The notes below the pieces were generated by a model. The model was not told the origin of the DNA, did not search any database, and saw only the letters and a program-made list of their open reading frames with translations. Made by a program: the position numbers and the translations under genes. From positions 1,435,619-1,493,719 of the forward strand of contig NZ_GL883077.1 of the NCBI RefSeq assembly GCF_000204015.1: DNA of 58,101 nucleotides, given 5' to 3'. Positions 51,114-58,101 of the stretch are shown one piece after another (position 1 is the stretch's first letter; every line of letters starts with the position of its first letter). The DNA comes from Asticcacaulis biprosthecium C19 (GTDB taxonomy: Bacteria > Pseudomonadota > Alphaproteobacteria > Caulobacterales > Caulobacteraceae).

Positions 51114-51249
51114 AGATACCGGAAAGAGGACCCCTCCGTCTCGACGCGCTTCGGCCTGTAGGGGGCCTCGCTTGCTCGCCATGGCACGGGCCACCCCGCT
51201 CCCCAGGGAGGAGAAGGAAAGAGTTAACGGGATTCCGCTGCCCGTCTGA
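51114..51249. repeat. Possible degenerate intergenic repeat
   Basis: The stretch after the molybdo-enzyme stop (GACGCGCTTCGGCCTGTAGG and flanking C/G-rich runs) shares the pattern GCGCTYCGGCCTSTR with the sequence at 58060-58085. Both look like GC-rich intergenic repeats common in alphaproteobacteria. No gene was found between 51114 and 51349. Confidence 0.35.
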
Positions 51250-51349
51250 ACGGTGCGGAAACAAACCGTGTAAGAATCACTGACATCGCCGTGTTGCCGC
51301 GTTGTTCACCCCTATATGTGGTGGGGAATCACCGTCTTAACCATACGGA

Positions 51350-52390
51350 TCAGGCGACTTTTATGACCCCGCGGCGGATCTGATCGAGTTCGATCGACTC
51401 GAACAACGCCTGGAAGTTGCCGTTGCCAAAACCTTCATTGCCCTTGCGCTGGATGATCTCGAAGAAGATCGGCCCGAAAGTATTTTCGGTGAAGATCTGC
51501 AGCAGGATGCCCTCGTCACCGGTGTCGCCGTCGATCAGGATACGGTTCCTGCGCAGGCGTTCCAGGTCCTCGCTGTGGCCAGGCACACGTTTGTCGACCA
51601 GGTCGTAGTAGGTGTCGATTGTGTCCTGTAGCTTCACCCCGCGAGCGCGCAAGCTTTCCACCGTGGCATAGATGTCCGGCGTGTTCAGGGCGATGTGCTG
51701 GATGCCTTCGCCATTGTATTGGCGCAGGAATTCCTCGATCTGCGAGGCGTCGTCCTGGCTTTCGTTCAGCGGGATGCGGATGGCGCCGTCGGGGGCGATC
51801 ATCGCCTGGCTGAACAGGCCTGTCGCCTGGCCTTTGATGTCGAAGTACTTCTGCTCCTCGAAGCCGAAGATCTGGCGGTAGAATTCCGACCAGGTGCGCA
51901 TCTCGCCGCGCTTCACATTGTGAGTCAGATGATCGAGCAGGTCGAAACCGACGCTGTTCCTGGCTTCAGCCTCATCCGCGCCAGGAATTGGCGCCCAGCC
52001 GGCGAAAGGGTCGCCATCGACCAGGTACAGCAGCGAGCCGCCAATACCTTCCAGCACAAACTCCGGACGCAGCCCGGCGGCCGTGGCGGGCCGCGCGCCA
52101 CTTTTCAGCGCCAGGTCGTAGGCTTTCGCCGCGTCCTTGACATGGAAGGCCATGCCGCTGGCCGACGGACCGTGTTCGGCGGCAAAGGTGCGGGCGTGCG
52201 GCGTGGCCAGGTGGTTGACCACGAAGCGGATACGGCCCTGGCGGTATAGGACGATATCGAGCGACGGATGGCGCGCCGCGGCGGTAAAGCCCAGCAACTC
52301 CAGTTGCTGCGCCATAGTCGCGGAATCGGGGCCGGTGAATTCGACATAGGCGAATCCGTCCAGACCCAAGGGATTAACAGGTGTATTCAT
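51350..52390 (-). CDS. hpd: 4-hydroxyphenylpyruvate dioxygenase
   Basis: Fe(II) enzyme converting 4-hydroxyphenylpyruvate to homogentisate in tyrosine breakdown. A 346-residue protein of two vicinal-oxygen-chelate domains. The iron ligands are expected to be His in FDLLDHLTHNVKRGEM, His in GEGIQHIALNT and Glu in IFFEIIQRKG. QIFGFEEQKYFDIKG and NTFGPIFFEIIQRKG are signature stretches. ATG 52390 has GGAG 6 bases upstream. It starts 19 bases after the stop of the aminotransferase gene; the pair forms a tyrosine-degradation unit. Confidence 0.95.
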   Translation of the reverse strand: MNTPVNPLGLDGFAYVEFTGPDSATMAQQLELLGFTAAARHPSLDIVLYRQGRIRFVVNHLATPHARTFAAEHGPSASGMAFHVKDAAKAYDLALKSGARPATAAGLRPEFVLEGIGGSLLYLVDGDPFAGWAPIPGADEAEARNSVGFDLLDHLTHNVKRGEMRTWSEFYRQIFGFEEQKYFDIKGQATGLFSQAMIAPDGAIRIPLNESQDDASQIEEFLRQYNGEGIQHIALNTPDIYATVESLRARGVKLQDTIDTYYDLVDKRVPGHSEDLERLRRNRILIDGDTGDEGILLQIFTENTFGPIFFEIIQRKGNEGFGNGNFQALFESIELDQIRRGVIKVA

Positions 52391-52409
52391 CACCGTCTCC
52401 ATCAGGTTC

Positions 52410-53624
52410 TTACAAAACGGACCGCAAGGCGCTCGCGAACACCGGCAGGTTACCCTGGTTCAAACCGGCGATGTTGATACGGCCAGACTCCACCATGTAG
52501 ATGCCGTGCTCGATTCGCAACCGGGTGACCTGGTCGCGATCGAGCGGCAGCAGACTGAACATGCCGGACTGTCTCTTTACGGTCTCAAATTCGGGTACGG
52601 CCGTGGCCAAATCATGGCGCAGGCCGGTAAGGCGATCCCGCATCACATCCAGCTCGCTGCGCCACTGGGCATCCAGTTGCGGCGTCGTCAGGATAATGCG
52701 GACAACGGCGGTGCCATGATCGGGCGGCATCGACCACAGGGTGCGGGCCATCAGATTCAGATTGGTGCGGGCGCGGCGGACGCTGGTCGGGTTGCTGCCC
52801 TGGACCCACAGGGCGCCGGCGCGGTCGCGGTACAGGCCGAAATTCTTTGAGCCCGAGACACAAACCAGGGCTTCGGGCACATGGGCCAGGACATGGCGCA
52901 GGCCCCAGGCGTCTTCGTCGAGGCCCTGGCCCAGCCCCTGATAGGCCATGTCGAGCACCGGCACCACGCCGCGTTCGTTGAGAAAGGCGGCCAGAGCGCG
53001 CCACTGGTCGTGGCTGAACTCGACGCCGGTCGGGTTATGGCAGCCCGACTGCAGCACAATAGCGTCGCCGCGGCGGACCTCGTTCAGAGCCGACATCATG
53101 GCGTCGAACAGAAGCGTCTGTGTCGGCTTGTCGAAGAAGGGGTGTTCAATAACAGCAAGGCCCGCCGCCTGCATCAGCATGGCGTGGTTCACGTAGCCCG
53201 GGGTGCCGATCCAGACGCGGCAGTCCGGATTGGTGCGGTGGAGGAGGGCGGCTGCCAGGCGCAGGGCACCGGTGCCGCCGGGCGTCTGCATACCCCACAT
53301 GGTGCCGTCATCCGTGCTCGGTCCCAGCACGATGGGCGCCAGGGCAGCGACGAAACCGGCATCACCTTCGGGAGAGAGATAGTCCTTGCTGGTCTGGGTT
53401 TCGATCAAGTGACGTTCGGCAGCCTTGACCGAAGCCAGGATCGGGGTGTGACCGGTGTCGTCGCGATAGACCCCTATACCGAGGTCAATCTTGTTCGGGC
53501 GCGGATCGTTGCGCAAAAGGTGCAACACCATCAGCATCGGATCCAAGGGTTGCTCGGCCAGGGTGTCCATCAGGCCGGGGGCAGGGCGGATATCCAGGCT
53601 ATCAGAACCTATGGCGGGACTCAT
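52410..53624 (-). CDS. Aromatic amino acid aminotransferase (class I, aspartate aminotransferase family)
   Basis: PLP enzyme that likely converts tyrosine or phenylalanine to the keto acid used by the next gene's product. Features: GIGVYRDDTGHTPILASVK, QTPGGTGALRLAA, LQSGCHNPTGVEF, the lysine Schiff-base site in SGSKNFGLYRDR and INIAGLNQGN with the carboxylate-binding Arg region. ATG 53624 is chosen with no clear ribosome site; GTG 53633 or ATG 53570 (MDTLAEQPLDPM) are alternatives. The neighbouring hpd supports a tyrosine role rather than aspartate. Confidence 0.88.
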   Translation of the reverse strand: MSPAIGSDSLDIRPAPGLMDTLAEQPLDPMLMVLHLLRNDPRPNKIDLGIGVYRDDTGHTPILASVKAAERHLIETQTSKDYLSPEGDAGFVAALAPIVLGPSTDDGTMWGMQTPGGTGALRLAAALLHRTNPDCRVWIGTPGYVNHAMLMQAAGLAVIEHPFFDKPTQTLLFDAMMSALNEVRRGDAIVLQSGCHNPTGVEFSHDQWRALAAFLNERGVVPVLDMAYQGLGQGLDEDAWGLRHVLAHVPEALVCVSGSKNFGLYRDRAGALWVQGSNPTSVRRARTNLNLMARTLWSMPPDHGTAVVRIILTTPQLDAQWRSELDVMRDRLTGLRHDLATAVPEFETVKRQSGMFSLLPLDRDQVTRLRIEHGIYMVESGRINIAGLNQGNLPVFASALRSVL

Positions 53625-53787
53625 CGAGGGCACCAGTCGTTGCGAATGTTATTGTATCTAATGAAACTATACCTGCATCGACATTCTGGCAATCGGAAAC
53701 GGCCGCGTTTGGAATTTTTTTTGGACTTTGCCGTTATATTCCAGAGTCAAAAGCCTGTGAAACGGGCTTCAATACAGGAATCGTACA

Positions 53788-54153
53788 ATGTCTGACCATT
53801 ATCCGCTTTATATCGCCCTGCGTGGGCTGATGGTGCGTGCTGCGCCGGCGATGCAGATTGGCAAGGATGCGCTGGGCGAATTTACCCTGAACGTGCCGCG
53901 CGAAATCATGAACTCCAAGGACCCGATATGGTTCGGTTCGGTGCGCCTGACCGGCAACAACGTGTCCTACTACCTGCCGCCCCTGGCGGCGCGCGAAGGC
54001 CGCGACCTGGTTGTGCCCGAGGCGTTGAAGCGGCTGTCGACCAGCAAGACGTGCTTCGTCTTCCACGATCAGAATCCGGATCGTTTTGCCGAACTGGAAG
54101 ACGTAACGCGGGCAGCGGCTGATAAGTTTACCAGCGCCACCCGCGCAGCTTAA
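53788..54153 (+). CDS. Conserved hypothetical protein, 121 residues
   Basis: A small soluble alpha/beta protein (PLYIALRGLMVRAAPAMQIG; DPIWFGSVRLTGNNVSYYLP; KRLSTSKTCFVFHDQNPDRF) with no signal peptide. It resembles uncharacterised proteins of alphaproteobacteria that carry a DUF1801-like size, but the motifs do not allow a family call. It stands divergent from the aminotransferase, with the promoter region 53625-53787 between them, and convergent with the next gene. Confidence 0.7.
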   Translation: MSDHYPLYIALRGLMVRAAPAMQIGKDALGEFTLNVPREIMNSKDPIWFGSVRLTGNNVSYYLPPLAAREGRDLVVPEALKRLSTSKTCFVFHDQNPDRFAELEDVTRAAADKFTSATRAA

Positions 54154-54156
54154 GGG

Positions 54157-54540
54157 CTACTCCGCCGGCGCGGTCTTCTTGCCAGTGGCCAGGAAGATCA
54201 AAACCGTGAACATCAGGATCTGGGCGGCCGTCAGGACAGAGCCGATGCCGACGACCGGTTCGTACCACGGCGCCTGAATCTGGGCGCCGTAGACGCCTGG
54301 GATGAACAGGGCCAGGCCTAGGACCGACAAAGCATAATGGATGGTGGTCAGGCGTTTTGAGACCTGCGGGTGGGCGTTGTAGAACAGTCCTGCCAGGAAC
54401 ATCCACACGCCACCGACCAGGTTCAGGTGCGCATGGGTCGGCGCCTGGACGAAGTCGTGAGTGGCGCCCATGTAGACGCCTATACCGATACCGATGCACA
54501 GAAATACCGCACTGGTGCGCAGGAACACATTACCGTTCAT
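54157..54540 (-). CDS. Four-helix membrane protein with HAHLN motif
   Basis: A 127-residue hydrophobic protein: helices near 10-30, 41-60, 67-85 and 98-120. The conserved-looking stretch APTHAHLNLVGGVWMFLAG carries two His in a membrane helix start, reminiscent of haem-copper-oxidase subunit I-like and related small proteins annotated as cytochrome oxidase-like. ATG 54540 has GGAGGG 5 bases upstream. No redox partner is adjacent. Function unknown. Confidence 0.68.
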   Translation of the reverse strand: MNGNVFLRTSAVFLCIGIGIGVYMGATHDFVQAPTHAHLNLVGGVWMFLAGLFYNAHPQVSKRLTTIHYALSVLGLALFIPGVYGAQIQAPWYEPVVGIGSVLTAAQILMFTVLIFLATGKKTAPAE

Positions 54541-54679
54541 TGGAGCCCTCCCAAGCTCTGTGGATGGCAAATGACTACAATTGAAACCCTGAATTGGCAA
54601 ATCGGCCGCTTGCCGGTGTCAACAAAGCGCGGCATTGTCGCCGCAACAGCCCTTCAGAGCTGAACCTGAGGAGACACCG

Positions 54680-55609
54680 ATGCGCTTTTCCCGAATTTTG
54701 GCCGCCGGCGCGGCCGTTATGATGTTTGCTTGCGGTTCGGCCTGGGCCGGCGACACGGCGAAGTTTCAGGTGTCGATCACGGTCGATGACCTGACCGTGC
54801 ATGGCGGCCTGCCGCCGGGCACGACGCGCCAGCAGGTGGCTGACAACTTCCTCAATGCCTTCAAGGCGCACGGCGTCACCGAGGCCTGGGGCTTTATCAA
54901 CGGCATGAGCCTGACGCAGGATCCGGGGAGCGAGACGGTTCTGGCGGCGTGGCGGGCGGCCGGTCATCCGCTGGGCAATCATGGCTTCACCCATATGAAC
55001 GCCTCGCAGAATACGGTGGCCGCCTTCAAAGGCGATATCGAGGGCAATGAACCGATCCTTAAATCCTATATGGGCGATGCCGACTGGCACTGGCTGCGTT
55101 TTCCGTTCCTCAATGCGGGCAGCGACGCCAGCCATGGCGAGATCATGCAGTACGTCAAGGACAAGGGCTACAAGGTCGCCGATGTGACCATCAGCTTCAA
55201 TGACTGGGCCTATACCGACGCCTATGCCCGCTGCGCCGCCAAGGGCGATACGGCGGCGGTGGCGACCTTACGTGAAAAGTACCTCAGCGATGTCGTGGCG
55301 TCGGTGAAACGGGCAAGGGGCCTGTCGCAAAAGATCTATGGCCGCGAGATTCAGCATGTCATGTTGATCCACATCGGCGCCTTCACCGGCGAGATGCTGC
55401 CGCAGGTTCTGACAGCTTTCGATACCGAAGGCGCGGAATATGTGACGCTGGAGCAGGCGCAAAGCGATCCGGCCTATGACTTCAGCGGACCCAAGGCAGC
55501 GCAGGGCTCGATGCTGGAGCGCGTGGCGCAGGAAAAGGGCATCAACCTCTATGACGGCTCTATCGCGTCGCTGAACGATGTCGGCCCGATCATGGGCATG
55601 TGCCAGTAA
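54680..55609 (+). CDS. NodB-type polysaccharide deacetylase, exported
   Basis: A 309-residue protein with signal peptide MRFSRILAAGAAVMMFACGS. The NodB domain shows the catalytic Asp pair in VSITVDDLTVHG and the metal His pair in NHGFTHMNAS, with RFPFLNAGSD and LIHIGAFTGEMLP further along. It removes acetyl (or related) groups from a polysaccharide or peptidoglycan at the cell envelope. ATG 54680 has GAGGAG 7 bases upstream. It ends immediately before the convergent TadG-like gene (no intergenic base). Confidence 0.85.
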   Translation: MRFSRILAAGAAVMMFACGSAWAGDTAKFQVSITVDDLTVHGGLPPGTTRQQVADNFLNAFKAHGVTEAWGFINGMSLTQDPGSETVLAAWRAAGHPLGNHGFTHMNASQNTVAAFKGDIEGNEPILKSYMGDADWHWLRFPFLNAGSDASHGEIMQYVKDKGYKVADVTISFNDWAYTDAYARCAAKGDTAAVATLREKYLSDVVASVKRARGLSQKIYGREIQHVMLIHIGAFTGEMLPQVLTAFDTEGAEYVTLEQAQSDPAYDFSGPKAAQGSMLERVAQEKGINLYDGSIASLNDVGPIMGMCQ

Positions 55610-56950
55610 TCAGGATGAAATCCGGACCGTGGAAATAACCTTGGCGAACAGGGCGTTCATGGCTTCGGATATGCCTTCATTTGGGCCGACCTCGAAATAG
55701 AGGCCTTCCGTGGCGCATTCCTGCATCTTTGCCGCCAGCTGTGATGTCGGCGACACGTACTTGGCAAGGTGCGAATTGTAGAAGGCATTGGTCGGCAGAG
55801 GCAGATAGGTGGTGTAAAGCACCGCGATCTTGACCCCTCGGGCCTTCATCGCCTTGCATTGGGGTGTGTCCAGCGGCGAGATGCGCCGGCAAGAGGCGCC
55901 GTTGGAATAGGCGCAATCATAGCCGTCATTGGCGCCGTCGGAGACAAAGAACAGCACCTGTTGCGGCTTGGATGACGAAGACCCATCGCCCGAGGACGGA
56001 ATCACCTTGTTCATCCCCAACAGGTACGACGGGAAGTTGGTCTGACGGTCCGAGTTGTAGTTCTGATAGGGAATGGTCATCAGGTCGATCTTGGCGGCAT
56101 TGCTTGCCGAGGTGCTGAGGTTGGTCGTCAGCGCGCTCACCTCATAAGGTGCCGGATTTTTGGAGTCGATCTGATCCGCCGCCATGCCGAAGTGGTAGAT
56201 GGCCATGCGGTACTGATCGGTCAGGGTCTGGGTGTTCTTCGCCGTCGTCATCAGGTTCTGGGTCGCCTGACGCACGACATCGATGCGGGTCGTTACCTTC
56301 AGCTTCTTCGCCAGCGCATAGTAGTCATTGCCCGCCTTATCCATCTGGTGGCAGGCGAAGGCGCACTTGTCCGATGTATTGGCCACCATGGTGTCGATAT
56401 CCTTGGTAGTCGCCCCGACACCCATGGACGGGCTGTTGTCCAGCAGCAGGTAGAAGTCGATATAGGGCGGGAAGGTCGAGGACGAGGTCGATTTGATGGT
56501 GATCGGCATCGTGTTCATGCCCATCAGACCCAGCAGGTAGGGGCGGTAGTCGGCTGTGACACCAATTTCGGACACTAGGTTGGTTGACTGCTTCTTGATC
56601 TTAGCCTTGACCTTAATGTTGTTCAGGTCGTTATGCTTCTTGACGTTGGAGTTGAAGATGGCCAGCGCCTGATTTTCTCCGGTCTTGAAGCTGCTGTGGC
56701 CCTTCGTGTTGGCCTTGTAGGCATAGGAGTTGACGGCGACCGAACCGACGCTGGCGACATCGGCGGCGTCCTGCAGTTCTTTTTTCAGTTGCATGACGCG
56801 GCTGAAGTCGACGGCACCGCCAATCGCCAGGAACACGACCGGCAGGGCCAGGCCGATAATCATGATGACATTGCCCCGCGTATCGCGGAAGAATCGCTTC
56901 AGTCCGTGTAGCACCTTTTGCGCCCCAGCCCTTTGGTAAGGCGGGAGCAT
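55610..56950 (-). CDS. TadG-like membrane protein with von Willebrand A domain
   Basis: A 446-residue protein. The N-terminal TadE/TadG-type pseudopilin segment (FFRDTRGNVIMIIGLALPVV) is followed by a linker and a vWA domain. Its MIDAS motif is DFYLLLDNSPSMGVG (DxSxS, near residue 175), and LFFVSDGAND carries the second metal-binding Asp. Cys-containing loops (DKCAFACHQM; YDCAYSNGASC) probably form disulfides, so the domain is outside the membrane. Such proteins often accompany tad/flp pilus genes, but none is seen here. ATG 56950 is used; GTG 56914 is possible. Confidence 0.85.
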   Translation of the reverse strand: MLPPYQRAGAQKVLHGLKRFFRDTRGNVIMIIGLALPVVFLAIGGAVDFSRVMQLKKELQDAADVASVGSVAVNSYAYKANTKGHSSFKTGENQALAIFNSNVKKHNDLNNIKVKAKIKKQSTNLVSEIGVTADYRPYLLGLMGMNTMPITIKSTSSSTFPPYIDFYLLLDNSPSMGVGATTKDIDTMVANTSDKCAFACHQMDKAGNDYYALAKKLKVTTRIDVVRQATQNLMTTAKNTQTLTDQYRMAIYHFGMAADQIDSKNPAPYEVSALTTNLSTSASNAAKIDLMTIPYQNYNSDRQTNFPSYLLGMNKVIPSSGDGSSSSKPQQVLFFVSDGANDGYDCAYSNGASCRRISPLDTPQCKAMKARGVKIAVLYTTYLPLPTNAFYNSHLAKYVSPTSQLAAKMQECATEGLYFEVGPNEGISEAMNALFAKVISTVRISS

Positions 56951-56966
56951 GCCACAAACAGCTTAA

Positions 56967-57257
56967 TCAACCGTTCGATTTGGCGTTCGCTTCAGACAGG
57001 GTAAGGGTTTTCAAGGCTAGGGCGTGCACCGGACCCGCCAGTTCCTCGGCCAGTTCGGCATTGACCAGACGCTGACGTGCCACACGACCCAGCCCTTCAA
57101 AGCGATTTGAGACGATCACAACGGAAAAATGGCTCTCGCCCCCTTCACGCGCGCCCATATGTCCACTATGTTTGGCGCTGTCGTCGAGAATCTCCAAACG
57201 CTGTGGCGTGAAGGCCTGTTCGAGCTTCGATCGGATGCGGTCCGCGACACTTCCCAT
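56967..57257 (-). CDS. bolA: BolA-family protein
   Basis: A 96-residue stress/morphology protein that works with monothiol glutaredoxins in Fe-S cluster handling. The class II KH-like fold shows SKLEQAFTPQRLEILDDS, HFSVVIVSNRFEGLGRVARQ and the conserved C-terminal His of PVHALALKTL. ATG 57257 has GAGGG 8 bases upstream. It is divergent from the J-domain gene; this bolA / J-domain arrangement is common in alphaproteobacteria. Confidence 0.93.
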   Translation of the reverse strand: MGSVADRIRSKLEQAFTPQRLEILDDSAKHSGHMGAREGGESHFSVVIVSNRFEGLGRVARQRLVNAELAEELAGPVHALALKTLTLSEANAKSNG

Positions 57258-57323
57258 AATTCGGCCCTCTTCGCCGTGTAGATATTCGATGTTTTGTTAA
57301 GTTTTCAAGGTAATCTTCATCAT

Positions 57324-57986
57324 ATGAGCGAAGGATTTAAGTACAAGCCCAAATTCATGGACATGCGCATTCGTCCGCCCAAGGAGGGTGAGGAGCATGT
57401 GCGTCGGCCTGAAGATGATGTGCTGCATCTCAAGCCCGGTCAGAAACCGTGCGAGTGGCCGGAGTGCCATAAGGCTGCGACGGCGCGTGCGCCCAAATCG
57501 CGCGAGATGATGAACGAGTACTATAATTTCTGCGTCGCTCACGCGTCGGAATATAACAAGAACTGGAACTTCTTCGCCGGTATGAGCGAGGGGGAAGCCC
57601 GTAGCCACCGTGAAGCCATCATGACCGGCGGCCGGCCGACCTGGGCGTTCCGGGCATCGCGCCTGTCGCGTGAGGCGGCCAATATCTCCGCCAAGGGTAC
57701 GACCTCCAAGGGGTTCTACGATCCGCATTCGGTGTTCGGCGCCGGGGCAGCGCCCAAGCGTGACGAAGCCGCTCCGGTTCAGCGCCAGTACGGCAAGATC
57801 GAGCGTCAGGCCTTTGCCGACCTGGACCTGGAGGTTGGGGTTGGGGCTGAGGTCGTGCGCGTGCGCTACACAGAGCTGCTGAAGCGTTGCCACCCGGATA
57901 ACAACGGTGGCGACCGTTCCGCCGAGGATAAGCTCCAGCGCGTCATCAAGGCCTATAAGGTCTTGAAGAAAATGAATCTTACTTAA
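57324..57986 (+). CDS. J-domain (DnaJ-like) co-chaperone
   Basis: A 220-residue protein. The N-terminal alphaproteobacterial-specific region (KPKFMDMRIRPPKEGEEHVR; CEWPECHKAATARAPKSREM) includes a CxxxxC pair. A C-terminal J-domain has the HPD signature in LKRCHPDNNGGDRS and the helix IV KAYKVLKKM. J-proteins stimulate DnaK-type ATPases; the Cys region could bind a metal. ATG 57324 is chosen (AGG about 9 bases before); the frame extends to 57294 without support. Confidence 0.88.
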   Translation: MSEGFKYKPKFMDMRIRPPKEGEEHVRRPEDDVLHLKPGQKPCEWPECHKAATARAPKSREMMNEYYNFCVAHASEYNKNWNFFAGMSEGEARSHREAIMTGGRPTWAFRASRLSREAANISAKGTTSKGFYDPHSVFGAGAAPKRDEAAPVQRQYGKIERQAFADLDLEVGVGAEVVRVRYTELLKRCHPDNNGGDRSAEDKLQRVIKAYKVLKKMNLT

Positions 57987-58001
57987 TTCGCGATGAGGGA
58001 A

Positions 58002-58043
58002 GGGATGTCGCTGACATCCCCTCTCCCCGCAGGCGGGGAGAGG
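58002..58043. repeat. Two hairpins of an alphaproteobacterial GC-rich intergenic repeat after the J-domain gene
   Basis: GGGATGTC-GCT-GACATCCC (58002-58020) is a perfect 8-bp hairpin, followed directly by CCTCTCCCC-GCAGGC-GGGGAGAGG (58020-58043). The second, of the CTCCCCGC...GCGGGGAG type, is a very common intergenic element in these genomes. The pair may end transcription or be a repeat insertion. It runs toward the window edge. Confidence 0.6.
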
Positions 58044-58101
58044 TTAGGGGGCGGGGCGTCTTCGGCGCGCTCCGGCCTCTGAATGCCCCTCACCCGATCG
58101 C

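Overview
The window looks like chromosomal DNA from a GC-rich alphaproteobacterium. Caulobacteraceae is the best guess, and something close to Asticcacaulis would fit. That placement is inference from gene content: a plant-polysaccharide hydrolase operon, RTX-type exported proteins, XRE and NarL regulators, and a bolA / J-domain pair at the right end. No rRNA, tRNA, CRISPR array, transposase or phage module was seen.

Layout. 1-6 kb: a 1,667-residue RTX-like secreted repeat protein followed closely by a methyltransferase. 6.2-8.4 kb: a small regulatory group (LuxR-type HTH with a C-terminal membrane helix, a 71-residue ORF in another frame of the same DNA, two small conserved proteins, an XRE regulator) ending in a strong terminator. 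8.4-18.2 kb: a minus-strand operon for xylan or xyloglucan breakdown (GH31, type B carboxylesterase, GH39, DUF1593 protein, GH43, GH5 lipoprotein) with a LacI-family-like operator upstream. The esterase carries a one-base frameshift. 18.6-24.0 kb: an NtrC-like response regulator lacking the sigma54-contact loop, a histidine kinase, an ABC ATPase and a large FtsX-type permease. 24.0-25.6 kb: a gene-poor stretch with tiny membrane ORFs and an orphan protein. 25.6-29.5 kb: a second ABC exporter (adaptor, permease, ATPase) and a DUF3313-like lipoprotein. 29.5-31.5 kb: a membrane GGDEF-EAL protein.

31.5-38.2 kb: GT4 glycosyltransferase with GH13 alpha-glucosidase (minus), then a second RTX protein and a NarL-type kinase/regulator pair (plus). 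38.3-43.1 kb (minus): GH97, a GST, a frameshifted LigB/DODA-type dioxygenase and two YceI proteins. 43.3-44.5 kb: DUF1993 protein and a small outer-membrane barrel, with a three-stem palindromic structure between them. 44.5-46.6 kb: overlapping DUF393 / DUF4166 / saccharopine-dehydrogenase-like cluster. 46.7 kb: a long inverted repeat. 46.9-51.1 kb: PH-domain protein, Nu-class-like GST, lipoprotein, DUF4442 protein, and a cytochrome b561 / molybdopterin oxidoreductase pair. 51.3-53.6 kb: tyrosine catabolism (hpd and an aromatic aminotransferase). 53.8-58.1 kb: hypothetical proteins, polysaccharide deacetylase, TadG-like vWA protein, bolA, J-domain protein and a terminal repeat.

Taken together the window describes a polysaccharide-feeding, envelope-active bacterium: hydrolase operons, two ABC systems that handle lipoproteins or peptides, T1SS substrates without a local T1SS, and several two-component systems. 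Both disrupted genes carry single-base indels in or beside G/C runs. Sequencing error is therefore a live alternative to real inactivation.
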